NCBI GenBank assembly: GCA_035362835.1 | Contig: DAOSDY010000001.1 | Coordinates: forward strand, 1,302,001 to 1,366,000 | DNA length: 64,000 nt | From: Melioribacteraceae bacterium | GTDB taxonomy: Bacteria; Bacteroidota; Ignavibacteria; Ignavibacteriales; Melioribacteraceae | Reading direction: 5' to 3' | Part shown: piece after piece, positions 8,875-17,982 of the stretch | How positions within the stretch are numbered: the stretch's first letter is position 1 | Layout of the letters: each line of letters opens with the position of its first letter | The notes under the pieces: generated by a model | What the model was told of the DNA's origin: nothing | Database searches by the model: none | The model's input: only the letters and a program-made list of their open reading frames with translations | Program-made: the position numbers and the translations under genes

Positions 8875-10063
8875 ATTTGATCAAATAAATTTCATTCTGT
8901 CTTTCAGATAACCACTCAATACCGTCTTTTGTTACAACCACCATTTCTTCAATTGTTGCTATACCGTAATTTTCAATTGTAAGGCGCGGTTCAATTGTGA
9001 ATACATTCCCCTCTTCAATTTGAAGGTAAGGCAGATTATTGTACCGCTCCCACTTCGGACCCATTAAACATCCCCCGTCGTGGCAAGCCCTGCCGACCTG
9101 GTGACCGAGGCCGTGCGGGAATTCGTCGTAACCGTTTATCTGTATGTAATTGCGGGCGACTTCGTCAATCTCCCAACCTTTTTTGCCCGGTTTCATTGCA
9201 TTTGCCGAGCGGGTAATTGATTCTCTGATAACATCAAATCCTTTTTGAACTTCATCGGGTGCTTTTGTTTCGCCCGGACGCAGAACATACCAGGTTCTCT
9301 GAAGATCGGAGCAGTAACCATTCATCTTTATTCCGAAGTCCATATTAATCACATGCCCCGGTTCTATCGTTCTGTCGGTAGGGCCGGCATGAGCGCCGGC
9401 AGTATTCGGACCGGAGAATACGGAAGGGCAATAATCCTTATCCCACGCTAACTGATATCCTTTCCTGTCTACAATTTCCCGTACGAAAGAGGCGACCTGT
9501 TTTTCGGTCAATCCCGGCTTGAGAAATCTTGTAACCTCGTCGAAGATAACAAGTGTTTCTTTAATAGCCTCTTTGATATTGTTTATTTCAGACTGGGATT
9601 TTCTACCCCGGAGCGCGGCAACGATCTCTTCGGAGGAGATAAGCTTTGAGGCGTAATCGGTTCCGTTGAAATGATCCAGCAATTCGAGATATAATCCGTA
9701 TGTCATTCCGTCTGCAAGACTTGAGTTGCGCGAAAAGTTGATAGCGATCTTATCGGGTTTAATATGATTGATCACTTCAAGAAATTTCTCTTTGATCGAT
9801 TTTAGATACGGGTGAATGTTTTTATATGTGCCTACCTGTTTCATATTTTCAAGCTCTAGAGACCCTATAATTGCATGTGTCTCGCCAGTTCGTGTAATAA
9901 TAAATGCCGACTGCCAGGTAGCATTGGTTCCAACAATCATATCCAGCATCGGGTCTTTAATATTTCCGGTCTCTCTTACGAAAGTCATCCACATATCTAT
10001 CTCTTTTTCTTTAAGTATCTTAACCGCCTGGTCGATTTTTTCCAGTACTAATTCCTTGCTCAT
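8873..10063 (-). CDS. M24 metallopeptidase (Xaa-Pro aminopeptidase family)
   Basis: A 396-residue cytoplasmic peptidase with a creatinase-type N-terminal domain (about 1-150) and a pita-bread catalytic domain (about 160-390). All five metal ligands of the M24 family are visible: Asp242 (NMDFG), Asp253 (CSDLQRT), His321 (HGLGH), Glu358 (FTIEPR) and Glu372 (TIEEM). Enzymes of this type release N-terminal residues next to proline or cleave Xaa-Pro dipeptides. No signal peptide is present. The gene is monocistronic and convergent with the zinc-ribbon gene. Confidence 0.9.
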   Translation of the reverse strand: MSKELVLEKIDQAVKILKEKEIDMWMTFVRETGNIKDPMLDMIVGTNATWQSAFIITRTGETHAIIGSLELENMKQVGTYKNIHPYLKSIKEKFLEVINHIKPDKIAINFSRNSSLADGMTYGLYLELLDHFNGTDYASKLISSEEIVAALRGRKSQSEINNIKEAIKETLVIFDEVTRFLKPGLTEKQVASFVREIVDRKGYQLAWDKDYCPSVFSGPNTAGAHAGPTDRTIEPGHVINMDFGIKMNGYCSDLQRTWYVLRPGETKAPDEVQKGFDVIRESITRSANAMKPGKKGWEIDEVARNYIQINGYDEFPHGLGHQVGRACHDGGCLMGPKWERYNNLPYLQIEEGNVFTIEPRLTIENYGIATIEEMVVVTKDGIEWLSERQNEIYLIK

Positions 10064-10284
10064 TTGTTCACCCTAATTAGTTAAAATGTATTGGTAAAAA
10101 TGCCTAATCTTGATGGAAAAAGCCAAACCATAGTATCAGGAAATCGTCTAATTTCCGGGTAATTTTTTTATCCGGGATATAATTCAAGCTGCTTCAGAGA
10201 TTGGAATCATGTTGGATTTATTTGCTACTTTAAGTACTGCAAGCAGAGTGAGTTAACTATTTTAATTATAATAAAGAGGTCAAA

Positions 10285-13200
10285 ATGAAACGTCTCTGTC
10301 TCCTCATACTATTATTAATTCCTGCAATTTCATTTTCACAAATCCGTTTTGCATTCGATCCATCGCTCTCCCCCGACGGGCAAAATATCGTTTTCAGTTA
10401 TGAAGGGGATATATGGACAGTTCCTTCCGTCGGCGGAACAGCATATAGACTGACGGGAATGGACGGCCTTGAAACCGGCCCGGTCTACTCGCCCGATGGA
10501 AAATGGATAGCGTTTTCCGGTACACAGGAAGGAAACCAGAATATTTATGTAATGCCCTCTGAAGGAGGAAAAATTGTACAGCTTACTTACCATAGCGCAA
10601 GTGATGCTGTGGAATCATGGAGCTGGGATTCTAAATACATTTATTTTACTTCCAACCGTTATAATTCCGGAACCACTTATAAAGTTTCTGTTGGCGGCGG
10701 GACACCGGTTCGCCTATTCGAAAATTATTTTACCTGGGCTCACAATATTTCCGAGCATCCGAAAACAGGCGAGATCTTTTTTAACGATACTTGGGAAAGC
10801 TCAAACTTCGCAAACCGTAAACGCTATAAAGGCGATTTCAATCCCGATATTAAATCATACAATCCCCAAAACGGTGAATATAAGATTCACACGACTTATA
10901 TCGGAAAAGATATGTGGCCAACAATCGATATGGACGGAAATATTTATTTCGTTTCCGACCAGGCCAACGACGAATACAACCTTTACAAACTTGAAAACGG
11001 AAAAAGCAGACAGCTGACAAACTTCGGTACTTCGATTAAGCGTCCGCGGGTAAGTTATAACGGAAAAAAAATTGTTTTTACAAAAGACTATCAGATTTTT
11101 ATTTATGATGTTAAATCCGGCAGCTCCAATCTGGTTGACAGCAGGATCTTCGACAACACAACTCTAAGCCTTTCCCAGGAATTTAACGTTAAGGATAAGA
11201 TTACAAATTTCAATGCTTCACCGGACGGTAAAAAATTTGTATTTGTTTCGAGAGGTGTAATGTTCGTGTCGGATCTTGAAGGGAAGTTTATAAAAAAAAT
11301 TAATACAGATCCGGCTGAAAGGGTAGCCGAAGCTTTATGGCTTAAAGATAACGAAACAATACTCTTTAACAGGACTGTGAAAGGATGGCTCAATCTGTTT
11401 ACCGTAAAAGTTAACGGGGATCAGAAAGAAACTCAGCTTACATTCGATGGAATGAATAACCGCGAGATAAATTTTAACGACGAGAGAACTCTGGGCGTCT
11501 ATTTCAGCGGAAGAAACGAGTTGAGAATGATCGACCTGACAAGTTTAAAAAGCGAAACGATTGCAAAAGACGAGTTCTGGGCCATCTATGACGCCCCCGC
11601 TCTAATTTCTCCCGACAACAAGTATATTGTTTATACGGCATACAGAAATTTTGAGCAGGATATTTTTATTTATGATATCGATAAAAAGAAGTCGACAAAT
11701 ATTACAAATACCGGTGTAACGGAAACAAATCCGTTCTGGTCGCCGGACGGTAAATATATATACTTCGAAACCGACCGTTTGCAACCGGGTTATCCGCGGG
11801 GAGTTCAAAACTCTGATATCTATCGAATTCCACTTCAGAAATATGACGGGGAGTTCAGATCGGACAGATTCGGGAAATTATTTACGGACGCTAAGAAAGA
11901 CACGAGCAAGCCGAAAGTGGTTATCGATTTTGAAAATATAAAAGACCGATGGGAAGCCGTTGCGTCACAGACGGGAAATCAAAGGTCGGCGTTCGTTATT
12001 CAGAAAGATGATCAGACCACGCTATTATTCGTCTCTAATCATAACGGGGAAAATAATATTATATGGCAGACAACATCTAAACCGTTCGACAGGACGGAAA
12101 CAAAAATTATAGAGGGAGCTAAGAGCGGCTCTATCTTTATTTCCAAATCGAAGAATGATTATTATCTTCTTGCCGACGGGAAAATATTAAAGCTCGATCT
12201 TGCAGGAAGCAAAACCAAGGCTGTTGATATCAGCTTCGCTTTCACAAAAAATCTTGCTTCAGAGTTCAACCAGATGTTTTATGAAACCTGGGCAAATCTG
12301 GAGGAGAACTATTATGACGATCAGTTCCACGGTACGGATTGGCATAAGATAAAAGAACAGTACGAAAAGTATCTGCCGGGTATAAGAACCCGCGATAATC
12401 TAAGAGCACTTCTTAACGATATGCTCGGAGAGTTGAATTCGTCGCATCAGGGATTTTCTTCAAGCGGAGAAGAGGAAAAAGTCTTTTACAAAAACAATAC
12501 CATGGGCACCGGAATTGTTTTTAACAATAACGATCCGTACAAAGTGGATAGAATTATCAGGCGTTCTCCGGCCGATAAGCTCGATAAGAATATTATGCCC
12601 GGCGACATTCTTACTGCTGTTAACGGGCAGCAGGTGAACAAAGCCGAAAATAGGGAAAAATATTTTGTTGCTCCGTCACTTAATGAAGAGATTGAGCTTC
12701 TGTTTGAAAGAGGAAAAGATAAATATACTGTTAAAATTCACCCGGTTAGCTCGTTTATAATATCAAATCTATTGTATGATGAATGGGTGGATAACAATCA
12801 GAAGTACGTTGATGATAGGGGAGATAAAAAAATCGCCTACGTTCATATGAAAAATATGGGAACGGGGGAATTGAATAATTTTATTATTGAGATGACCGAC
12901 GAACTTCACTACCGGGACGCACTGATTCTGGATCTGCGCTACAATACAGGCGGCAATGTTCATGATGACGTACTTCAATTCCTGAGTCAGAAACCTTATC
13001 TCAAGTGGAAATATAGAGGCGGCCAGTTTACTCAGCAGCCTAATTTCGCTCCTTCAGCAAAACCAATAGTTTTACTTATAAACGAGCAATCTCTCAGCGA
13101 TGCGGAAATGACTTCGGCCGGCTTTAAAGAATTGAAACTCGGAACTGTAATAGGGACCGAGACTTACAGGTGGATAATTTTTACATCCGGAAAGTCGCTT

Positions 13201-13380
13201 GTCGACGGCTCTTTTTACCGGCTCCCGTCATGGGGCTGCTATACATTTGCCGGAGATGATCTTGAGATGACAGGCGTAAAGCCGGATATCTATGTTAAGA
13301 ATACTTTTAAGGATAAACTTACAGGTAATGATCCGCAGCTTGATAAAGCAATTGAAGAAATTAAAAAACAGCTGAAATAA
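10285..13380 (+). CDS. Tricorn-like protease with propeller, PDZ and S41 domains
   Basis: A 1031-residue exported protease close in length to archaeal Tricorn (about 1070). The signal peptide is residues 1-19 (cut near ISFS-Q). WD40/PD40-type propeller repeats follow, recognisable by SPDGKWIAFSG, SPDNKYIVYTA and SPDGKYIYFET. Next come a core domain, a PDZ domain (about 740-800) and a C-terminal S41 serine-peptidase fold. Tricorn catalytic residues can be matched: His721 (LNSSHQG) and Ser938-Asp939 (NEQSLSDAE). It should degrade peptides in the periplasm or outside the cell. AAAGAGG precedes the ATG; an imperfect hairpin follows the stop. Confidence 0.9.
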   Translation: MKRLCLLILLLIPAISFSQIRFAFDPSLSPDGQNIVFSYEGDIWTVPSVGGTAYRLTGMDGLETGPVYSPDGKWIAFSGTQEGNQNIYVMPSEGGKIVQLTYHSASDAVESWSWDSKYIYFTSNRYNSGTTYKVSVGGGTPVRLFENYFTWAHNISEHPKTGEIFFNDTWESSNFANRKRYKGDFNPDIKSYNPQNGEYKIHTTYIGKDMWPTIDMDGNIYFVSDQANDEYNLYKLENGKSRQLTNFGTSIKRPRVSYNGKKIVFTKDYQIFIYDVKSGSSNLVDSRIFDNTTLSLSQEFNVKDKITNFNASPDGKKFVFVSRGVMFVSDLEGKFIKKINTDPAERVAEALWLKDNETILFNRTVKGWLNLFTVKVNGDQKETQLTFDGMNNREINFNDERTLGVYFSGRNELRMIDLTSLKSETIAKDEFWAIYDAPALISPDNKYIVYTAYRNFEQDIFIYDIDKKKSTNITNTGVTETNPFWSPDGKYIYFETDRLQPGYPRGVQNSDIYRIPLQKYDGEFRSDRFGKLFTDAKKDTSKPKVVIDFENIKDRWEAVASQTGNQRSAFVIQKDDQTTLLFVSNHNGENNIIWQTTSKPFDRTETKIIEGAKSGSIFISKSKNDYYLLADGKILKLDLAGSKTKAVDISFAFTKNLASEFNQMFYETWANLEENYYDDQFHGTDWHKIKEQYEKYLPGIRTRDNLRALLNDMLGELNSSHQGFSSSGEEEKVFYKNNTMGTGIVFNNNDPYKVDRIIRRSPADKLDKNIMPGDILTAVNGQQVNKAENREKYFVAPSLNEEIELLFERGKDKYTVKIHPVSSFIISNLLYDEWVDNNQKYVDDRGDKKIAYVHMKNMGTGELNNFIIEMTDELHYRDALILDLRYNTGGNVHDDVLQFLSQKPYLKWKYRGGQFTQQPNFAPSAKPIVLLINEQSLSDAEMTSAGFKELKLGTVIGTETYRWIIFTSGKSLVDGSFYRLPSWGCYTFAGDDLEMTGVKPDIYVKNTFKDKLTGNDPQLDKAIEEIKKQLK

Positions 13381-13398
13381 TTCCGCTGATTTTTTTAG

Positions 13399-13456
13399 TC
13401 CCGGTCTCGTTCTGATTATCTGTAAACAGAAATCAGAATTGAGGCCGGGATTTGTT
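13399..13456 (+). terminator. Probable terminator hairpin after the Tricorn-like gene
   Basis: A long, slightly imperfect inverted repeat: the left arm starts TCCCGGTCTC at 13399, and the right arm is AATCAGAATTGAGGCCGGGA at 13431-13450. T-rich bases follow (TTTGTTTT). Confidence 0.6.
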
Positions 13457-13494
13457 TTAAGCAAATCCCGCAGTTAATTATCAGACTATATTTT

Positions 13495-13502
13495 TATATT
13501 TG
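13495..13502 (+). promoter_or_regulatory. Bacteroidota-type -7 element (TATATTTG)
   Basis: A perfect TAnnTTTG match 38 bases before the TTG start of the amidotransferase gene. TTA at 13474-13476 is a weak -33 element with an 18-base gap. The same octamer recurs before priA and the glycyl-tRNA synthetase gene. Confidence 0.45.
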
Positions 13503-13540
13503 CATTCCGGTTCATATTTAAAATCAGGAAAGGATATTAT

Positions 13541-14371
13541 TTGAAACAGAGCAGTGTGAAAGTCGCAATAATTGATCTCTATAATAATGAAGAGAATCAG
13601 GGAATCCGTTGTATTAAAGATATTCTTAACGAAACCGATTGTCTTTACCAGAATGTCGGGATCGATTACCGGCTGTTCGATACGAGATTTAAAGGCGAAA
13701 TTCCAGGCCCGGAATTCGATATCTATATCTCGTCGGGCGGACCCGGAAGTCCGTTCGAAGGCGAAGGCTCAAAATGGGAAGCCGACTATTTTAAACTGCT
13801 GGACCATATCTACAGCAATAATCAAAGAAGCGAATCAAAAAAACATATCTTTTTTATCTGCCACTCGTTTCAAATAATGGCGAGGTACTTTAGATTCGGA
13901 AGTGTAATTCCCCGTCATTCGAAATCATTCGGCGTGATGAAAGTTCATAAAACACCGGCAGGCAACGAAGATATTCTGATGGATGGTCTGAACGACCCTT
14001 TCTATGCTGCGGATTTCAGAGACTGGCAGGTTGTTGAACCGGACAGTAAAATAATTGAGGATCTGGGTGCCCGTATACTATGTATTGAAAAAGAACGCCC
14101 CCACGTTCCGTATGAACGGGCGATGATGGCGATCCGTATTACGGACGAGATTTCGGGAACGCAGTTTCATCCGGAAGCGGATCCCGCCAGTATGTACTAT
14201 CATTTCAGAAAACCGGATAGAAAGGAACATGTAGTTTCCAAGTACGGTGAAAAAAAGTATTATGAAATGCTGGATCTGCTGGAGTCGGAAAACGGAATTA
14301 AACTGACACGAAAAACCGTCCTTCCCAATTTTTTACGAAATGCGATTAGAGGGCTAAGAGGAATTCTTTAA
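13541..14371 (+). CDS. Class I glutamine amidotransferase (GMP synthase-like)
   Basis: A 276-residue stand-alone class I amidotransferase. The triad is visible: nucleophile Cys107 in FFICHSFQ, and His210 and Glu212 in GTQFHPEAD. The oxyanion region reads SSGGPGSP. No synthetase domain is fused, so it belongs with the GuaA-like stand-alone amidotransferases, whose acceptor substrate is usually unknown. The start is a TTG with AGGAAAGGA upstream; there is no better in-frame ATG. A TATATTTG promoter element lies 38 bases upstream. Its stop overlaps the stop of the convergent histidine kinase gene by 4 bases, so the two share no terminator. Confidence 0.85.
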   Translation: MKQSSVKVAIIDLYNNEENQGIRCIKDILNETDCLYQNVGIDYRLFDTRFKGEIPGPEFDIYISSGGPGSPFEGEGSKWEADYFKLLDHIYSNNQRSESKKHIFFICHSFQIMARYFRFGSVIPRHSKSFGVMKVHKTPAGNEDILMDGLNDPFYAADFRDWQVVEPDSKIIEDLGARILCIEKERPHVPYERAMMAIRITDEISGTQFHPEADPASMYYHFRKPDRKEHVVSKYGEKKYYEMLDLLESENGIKLTRKTVLPNFLRNAIRGLRGIL

Positions 14372-15954
14372 CCTTTCGGAACAGTAAAAGCGAATGTTGT
14401 TCCTATGCCCGATTTGCTGCTGACCCAGATTTTGCCTCTGTTGCGTTCAACCATTTCCTTGCAAAGCAGAAGTCCAAGACCGCTTCCCTTTTCGTCTTTT
14501 GTACCGTAAGTAGTGTGATGCGAATCCATCCGGAATAACTTTTTTATATCTTCATCCTTTATACCGACACCGTTATCGGTAATCGAGATTTCAATATCGC
14601 TTTCCCGGAAGCTGCTCTTGAATACAATATTCCCGCCATCTTTTGTAAATTTAATTGCATTTGATAAAAGGTTCTGGACCACTGAAAATATCATATCTTC
14701 ATCCGCGAAAACTATCGCGCCGTTGGATACATCGTTGGATACGCTAATATTTTTCTGTTCCGCATTATTTTTTAACAGGTTGATAATCTGATTTATCTTA
14801 TAGTTGATATTAAAGGTTGTAGGCTCGTAAGGAATTTTTCCCGTTTGAATTCTGGACCATTGCAGAAGATTTTCAAGCAGAGTAAACACGGTTTTTGAAG
14901 ACTCGTTAATTTTCTCGGCGAATGATTTTATATCCTCTTTTGAAAGCTCCTCGATATCCTCAACGAGAAACTCGGAGAAGCTGAGAAGCGAGCTGAAAGG
15001 GCTGCGTAAATCATGTGCGACTATCGAGAAAAATTTGTCCTTTGCCGCATTCAACTCCTTCAGCTCCTGTTCGGATTTACGGAGTTGCAGGTTAAGGTTC
15101 TCGAATTTTTCGACGAGTAGTTTTAACCGCTCTTCATTCTTTTTAATCTCCGTAATGTCTCTTAATATTCCGCGGTAACCGGTAATTTCGCCGTTTCGGT
15201 CTTTTACAACCATTGAGGTTTCCAGGACAGTGGCAATTTCACCGTTCAAGCGTTTGATATCGATCTGGTAATTGCTCACAAAACCGGTTCTTTCAAGTTC
15301 CTTTTTAAATTTTTCTCTCTCTTCATGATGAAGATAAATTTCCTTTGCAATGTCAATATGTTTAAGCTGGTCGAATGATTTAACGCCGAACAGGTCCAGA
15401 CCGGCCGGATTCAATTCAAGGAAATTCCCGTCGACAGTACTTTCATAAACTGTGTCTTTTAATTCAACAAAAAGAGTACGGTACTTATCCTGAACCTCTC
15501 TTAATTGCTCCTCTGCTTTAATCTCCCCGGTCATATCCCATGCTATTCCGACCAGGGCTACAGCAGCTCCGGTTTCATCTTTTATCAAAGATGTGGAAAG
15601 CTCTATTGTAAACTCCGCTCCATTCTTCTTTTTGTTTATTAACCTGCCGTGCCATCCGCCTTTTAAGGTAGACTCATGAATTTTGGAAGTTATTGCCGGA
15701 TCGTTATTGTTTGATCGGATGACAGAGATATTTTTACCGATGATTTCGTCCATCTTATAACCATACATCTTGAGGAAAGCATTGTTTACGAATAATATTT
15801 CACTTTCCATATCGGTAATATTAATCGCTTCACTTATTGAATTGATCATATGAAGCAATAATTTTAAATCCCTTGAGGGTTGAATGCTGGATGGTGTCAT
15901 ATTGTCCGTTACCGTTTGTTTTGAGTAAGATGAATTGGAAGCATTACCTGTCAT
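14368..15954 (-). CDS. Cytoplasmic PAS-PAS sensor histidine kinase
   Basis: A 528-residue hybrid-free histidine kinase. Two PAS/PAC modules (about 35-145 and 155-270) and a short coiled linker lead to the HisKA domain with phospho-acceptor His314 (FFSIVAHDLRSPF) and the ATPase domain: N box NLLSNAIKFT (428-437), G1 DNGVG (460-464), G2 GSGLGL (490-495). No membrane segment is seen, so the PAS domains probably sense an internal signal such as redox state or a ligand. No response regulator is adjacent, so it is an orphan kinase. It lies 64 bp downstream of sua5 on the same strand. A GGGGG ribosome site precedes the ATG. Confidence 0.9.
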   Translation of the reverse strand: MTGNASNSSYSKQTVTDNMTPSSIQPSRDLKLLLHMINSISEAINITDMESEILFVNNAFLKMYGYKMDEIIGKNISVIRSNNNDPAITSKIHESTLKGGWHGRLINKKKNGAEFTIELSTSLIKDETGAAVALVGIAWDMTGEIKAEEQLREVQDKYRTLFVELKDTVYESTVDGNFLELNPAGLDLFGVKSFDQLKHIDIAKEIYLHHEEREKFKKELERTGFVSNYQIDIKRLNGEIATVLETSMVVKDRNGEITGYRGILRDITEIKKNEERLKLLVEKFENLNLQLRKSEQELKELNAAKDKFFSIVAHDLRSPFSSLLSFSEFLVEDIEELSKEDIKSFAEKINESSKTVFTLLENLLQWSRIQTGKIPYEPTTFNINYKINQIINLLKNNAEQKNISVSNDVSNGAIVFADEDMIFSVVQNLLSNAIKFTKDGGNIVFKSSFRESDIEISITDNGVGIKDEDIKKLFRMDSHHTTYGTKDEKGSGLGLLLCKEMVERNRGKIWVSSKSGIGTTFAFTVPKG

Positions 15955-16018
15955 TGTAAACCCCCATTCATTTTCAACTACAATATAATATTTCGTAAAA
16001 TAAAATTGATGCGAAAGT

Positions 16019-16990
16019 TTAAATAATAAAGCGGGTAGTCCCTTTTTTAAGACGGTCCATTATTGCAAGCCCCAGGCCTTTTTCTTCAACTGGTTCGGCC
16101 AGAATTAAATCGATCTTTTCTTTTTCAAGCTCATGAAGATGAACGAATAAATTGGCGGCGGCCTCTTTTAAATCCCCTTTGTCAGAAAGAATCCTTACGG
16201 TTTCAAATTTAAAATCTACGTTTATATTTCTAAAAAAAAGTGCGCCGATTTTTTTATCGGAGTATTTTTTTAGATTCTCTTTCGTTAAAAAGAATAACGG
16301 AATAGACGGGGCATAATGAAATGGAAGCTGTCCGGGTGAATTCGGTTTACCGGTGTGTCCTGTAACGACAGCAATTTCCCCGATTTCGTTTTGAATCTCT
16401 TCTTTTGACAGTCCGCCCGGACGAAGCAGATAAAATTTATTGTTCACGTACTGTACAATAGAAGATTCAACACCTATAGAGCATTTTCCGCCGTCAATAA
16501 TTAAATCTACTTTGTCGCCTATGCTTTTAAATACATGTGCAGCTTCGGTCGGGCTCAAATGCCCGAACCGGTTTGCGCTGGGAGCGGCAATGGGTGTTCC
16601 GCATTTTTTTATCAGTTCGATGGCAACCGGATGATCAGGCATGCGTATTGCGACCGTCGGATTTCCGGAAGTAACTATATCTGGAACAAGATCGAGTTTT
16701 GGCAAAACAAGTGTTAAAGGGCCCGGCCAGAATTTATCTATTAATTTTTCAATCCGGTCATTTTCAACAACGGCAAGTTTTATAAGATCGCTCTTATCAG
16801 CAATATGCAGAATAAGAGGATTAAAAGCGGGACGTTTTTTTGTTTCAAAAATTTTAGCAACAGCAATTGAATTTAAGCCGTCAGCCCCCAATCCGTACAC
16901 GGTTTCGGTTGGGAAGGCAACAATTCCTCCGTCTTTAATAATTGCAGCCGCCTTTTCAACGGCCTCGTCAGTAGCTTTTAATATCTTCAT
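16019..16990 (-). CDS. sua5: L-threonylcarbamoyladenylate synthase (Sua5/YrdC)
   Basis: A 323-residue enzyme that makes threonylcarbamoyl-AMP from threonine, bicarbonate and ATP for the t6A modification of tRNAs reading ANN codons. The N-terminal YrdC domain (about 1-200) has the conserved IVAFPTETVYGLGADG, KKRPAFNPLILHI and TPIAAPSANRFGHLSPT segments. The C-terminal Sua5 domain (about 230-323) makes it the long form, as in yeast Sua5 and archaeal or Bacillus homologues. It is divergent from the hisN-like gene and probably co-directional with the histidine kinase. Confidence 0.93.
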   Translation of the reverse strand: MKILKATDEAVEKAAAIIKDGGIVAFPTETVYGLGADGLNSIAVAKIFETKKRPAFNPLILHIADKSDLIKLAVVENDRIEKLIDKFWPGPLTLVLPKLDLVPDIVTSGNPTVAIRMPDHPVAIELIKKCGTPIAAPSANRFGHLSPTEAAHVFKSIGDKVDLIIDGGKCSIGVESSIVQYVNNKFYLLRPGGLSKEEIQNEIGEIAVVTGHTGKPNSPGQLPFHYAPSIPLFFLTKENLKKYSDKKIGALFFRNINVDFKFETVRILSDKGDLKEAAANLFVHLHELEKEKIDLILAEPVEEKGLGLAIMDRLKKGTTRFII

Positions 16991-17116
16991 TTACCCGGTT
17001 TTTATCTTTCAGGCTTTGTTAAAGAAATCTATTTCAGGTATTTTCACAGGTAAAATTATCGAATTACTTTTGCAATAAAAACTGCTCCTATTATAAATAT
17101 CCTTTAGTGCGAAAAA

Positions 17117-17884
17117 ATGGAACAGATTACCGGAGTTAAAAATTTCTGTAAACATCTAGCCGAGGAAAGCGGCAATGTTATCAGGAAATATTTCAGGACA
17201 AATATTAGTATTGAGACAAAGCCGGACGAATCGCCCGTCACGATAGCCGATAAAAAATCCGAAGAGCTGATGCGTGAATTGATAATGAAAGAGTTCCCGG
17301 ATCACGGAATTCTCGGAGAGGAATTCGGCGAACATAATTCTTCAGCCGAGTACAAGTGGATACTCGACCCGATAGACGGAACAAAAAGTTTTATTTCCGG
17401 AGTTCCCCTCTTCGGGACTCTTATTGCGCTGCTTCATAACGATCAACCCGTAGTCGGTGTGATTAATCATCCTTTGCTGGACCAATATCTTATCGGAGAT
17501 AATTCAACGGCGGAATTAAACGGTGAAAAAATTAAAGTAAGAGAATGTAGCAGGATTTCGTCGGCTCTTCTCCTGTCATCGGATCATCTTAATTTTAGAA
17601 AATACAGATCGAAAGAAGGATTTGAAAAATTAACAGGAATTGTAAAACTCTACAGGATGTGGGGCGATTGTTACGGATACTCACTTCTTGCAAGCGGGTA
17701 TGCAGATATTATGATAGACCCTATTATGAGTCGCTGGGATCTCGCGGCGCTTATTCCAGTTATCAGGGGCGCTGGAGGTGTAATTACTGATTATTATGGA
17801 AATGATCCAGCCAAAGGAGACAGTATTGTTGCCGCAGTTCCTTCAATTCATACCGAAGTAATCAGAATCTTGAACAGGATGTAA
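17117..17884 (+). CDS. hisN: Inositol monophosphatase family; probable histidinol-phosphatase
   Basis: A 255-residue Mg-dependent phosphatase. Metal-binding motifs are clear: GEEFGE (67-72), LDPIDGTKSF (83-92, with Asp84 and Asp87) and RWDLAALIPVIRGAGG (Asp208). The DPIDGTKSFISG form fits histidinol-phosphatase HisN better than inositol phosphatase or CysQ, but substrate preference within this family cannot be settled from the motif alone. HisN would release histidinol in histidine biosynthesis; no other his gene is in the window. No clear ribosome site precedes the ATG. Confidence 0.82.
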   Translation: MEQITGVKNFCKHLAEESGNVIRKYFRTNISIETKPDESPVTIADKKSEELMRELIMKEFPDHGILGEEFGEHNSSAEYKWILDPIDGTKSFISGVPLFGTLIALLHNDQPVVGVINHPLLDQYLIGDNSTAELNGEKIKVRECSRISSALLLSSDHLNFRKYRSKEGFEKLTGIVKLYRMWGDCYGYSLLASGYADIMIDPIMSRWDLAALIPVIRGAGGVITDYYGNDPAKGDSIVAAVPSIHTEVIRILNRM

Positions 17885-17982
17885 TTAATTGAAAATTAGA
17901 AATTGAAATCGCTGAGAATTTTCAGTGATCTTAACTTAAAACCAATCAACAGCAAATTATCATTTTACTCATGGGAGGGAAA

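Noticed and set aside
10150..10190. Weak inverted repeat around CCGGGTAA and TTATCCGGG
   Set aside because: Only about 7 of 10 pairs match, and its position between divergent genes does not suit a terminator.
17971..17982. An ATG 12 bases before the chosen start of the double M16 gene
   Set aside because: It overlaps the GGGAGG ribosome site of ATG 17983 and has no ribosome site of its own.
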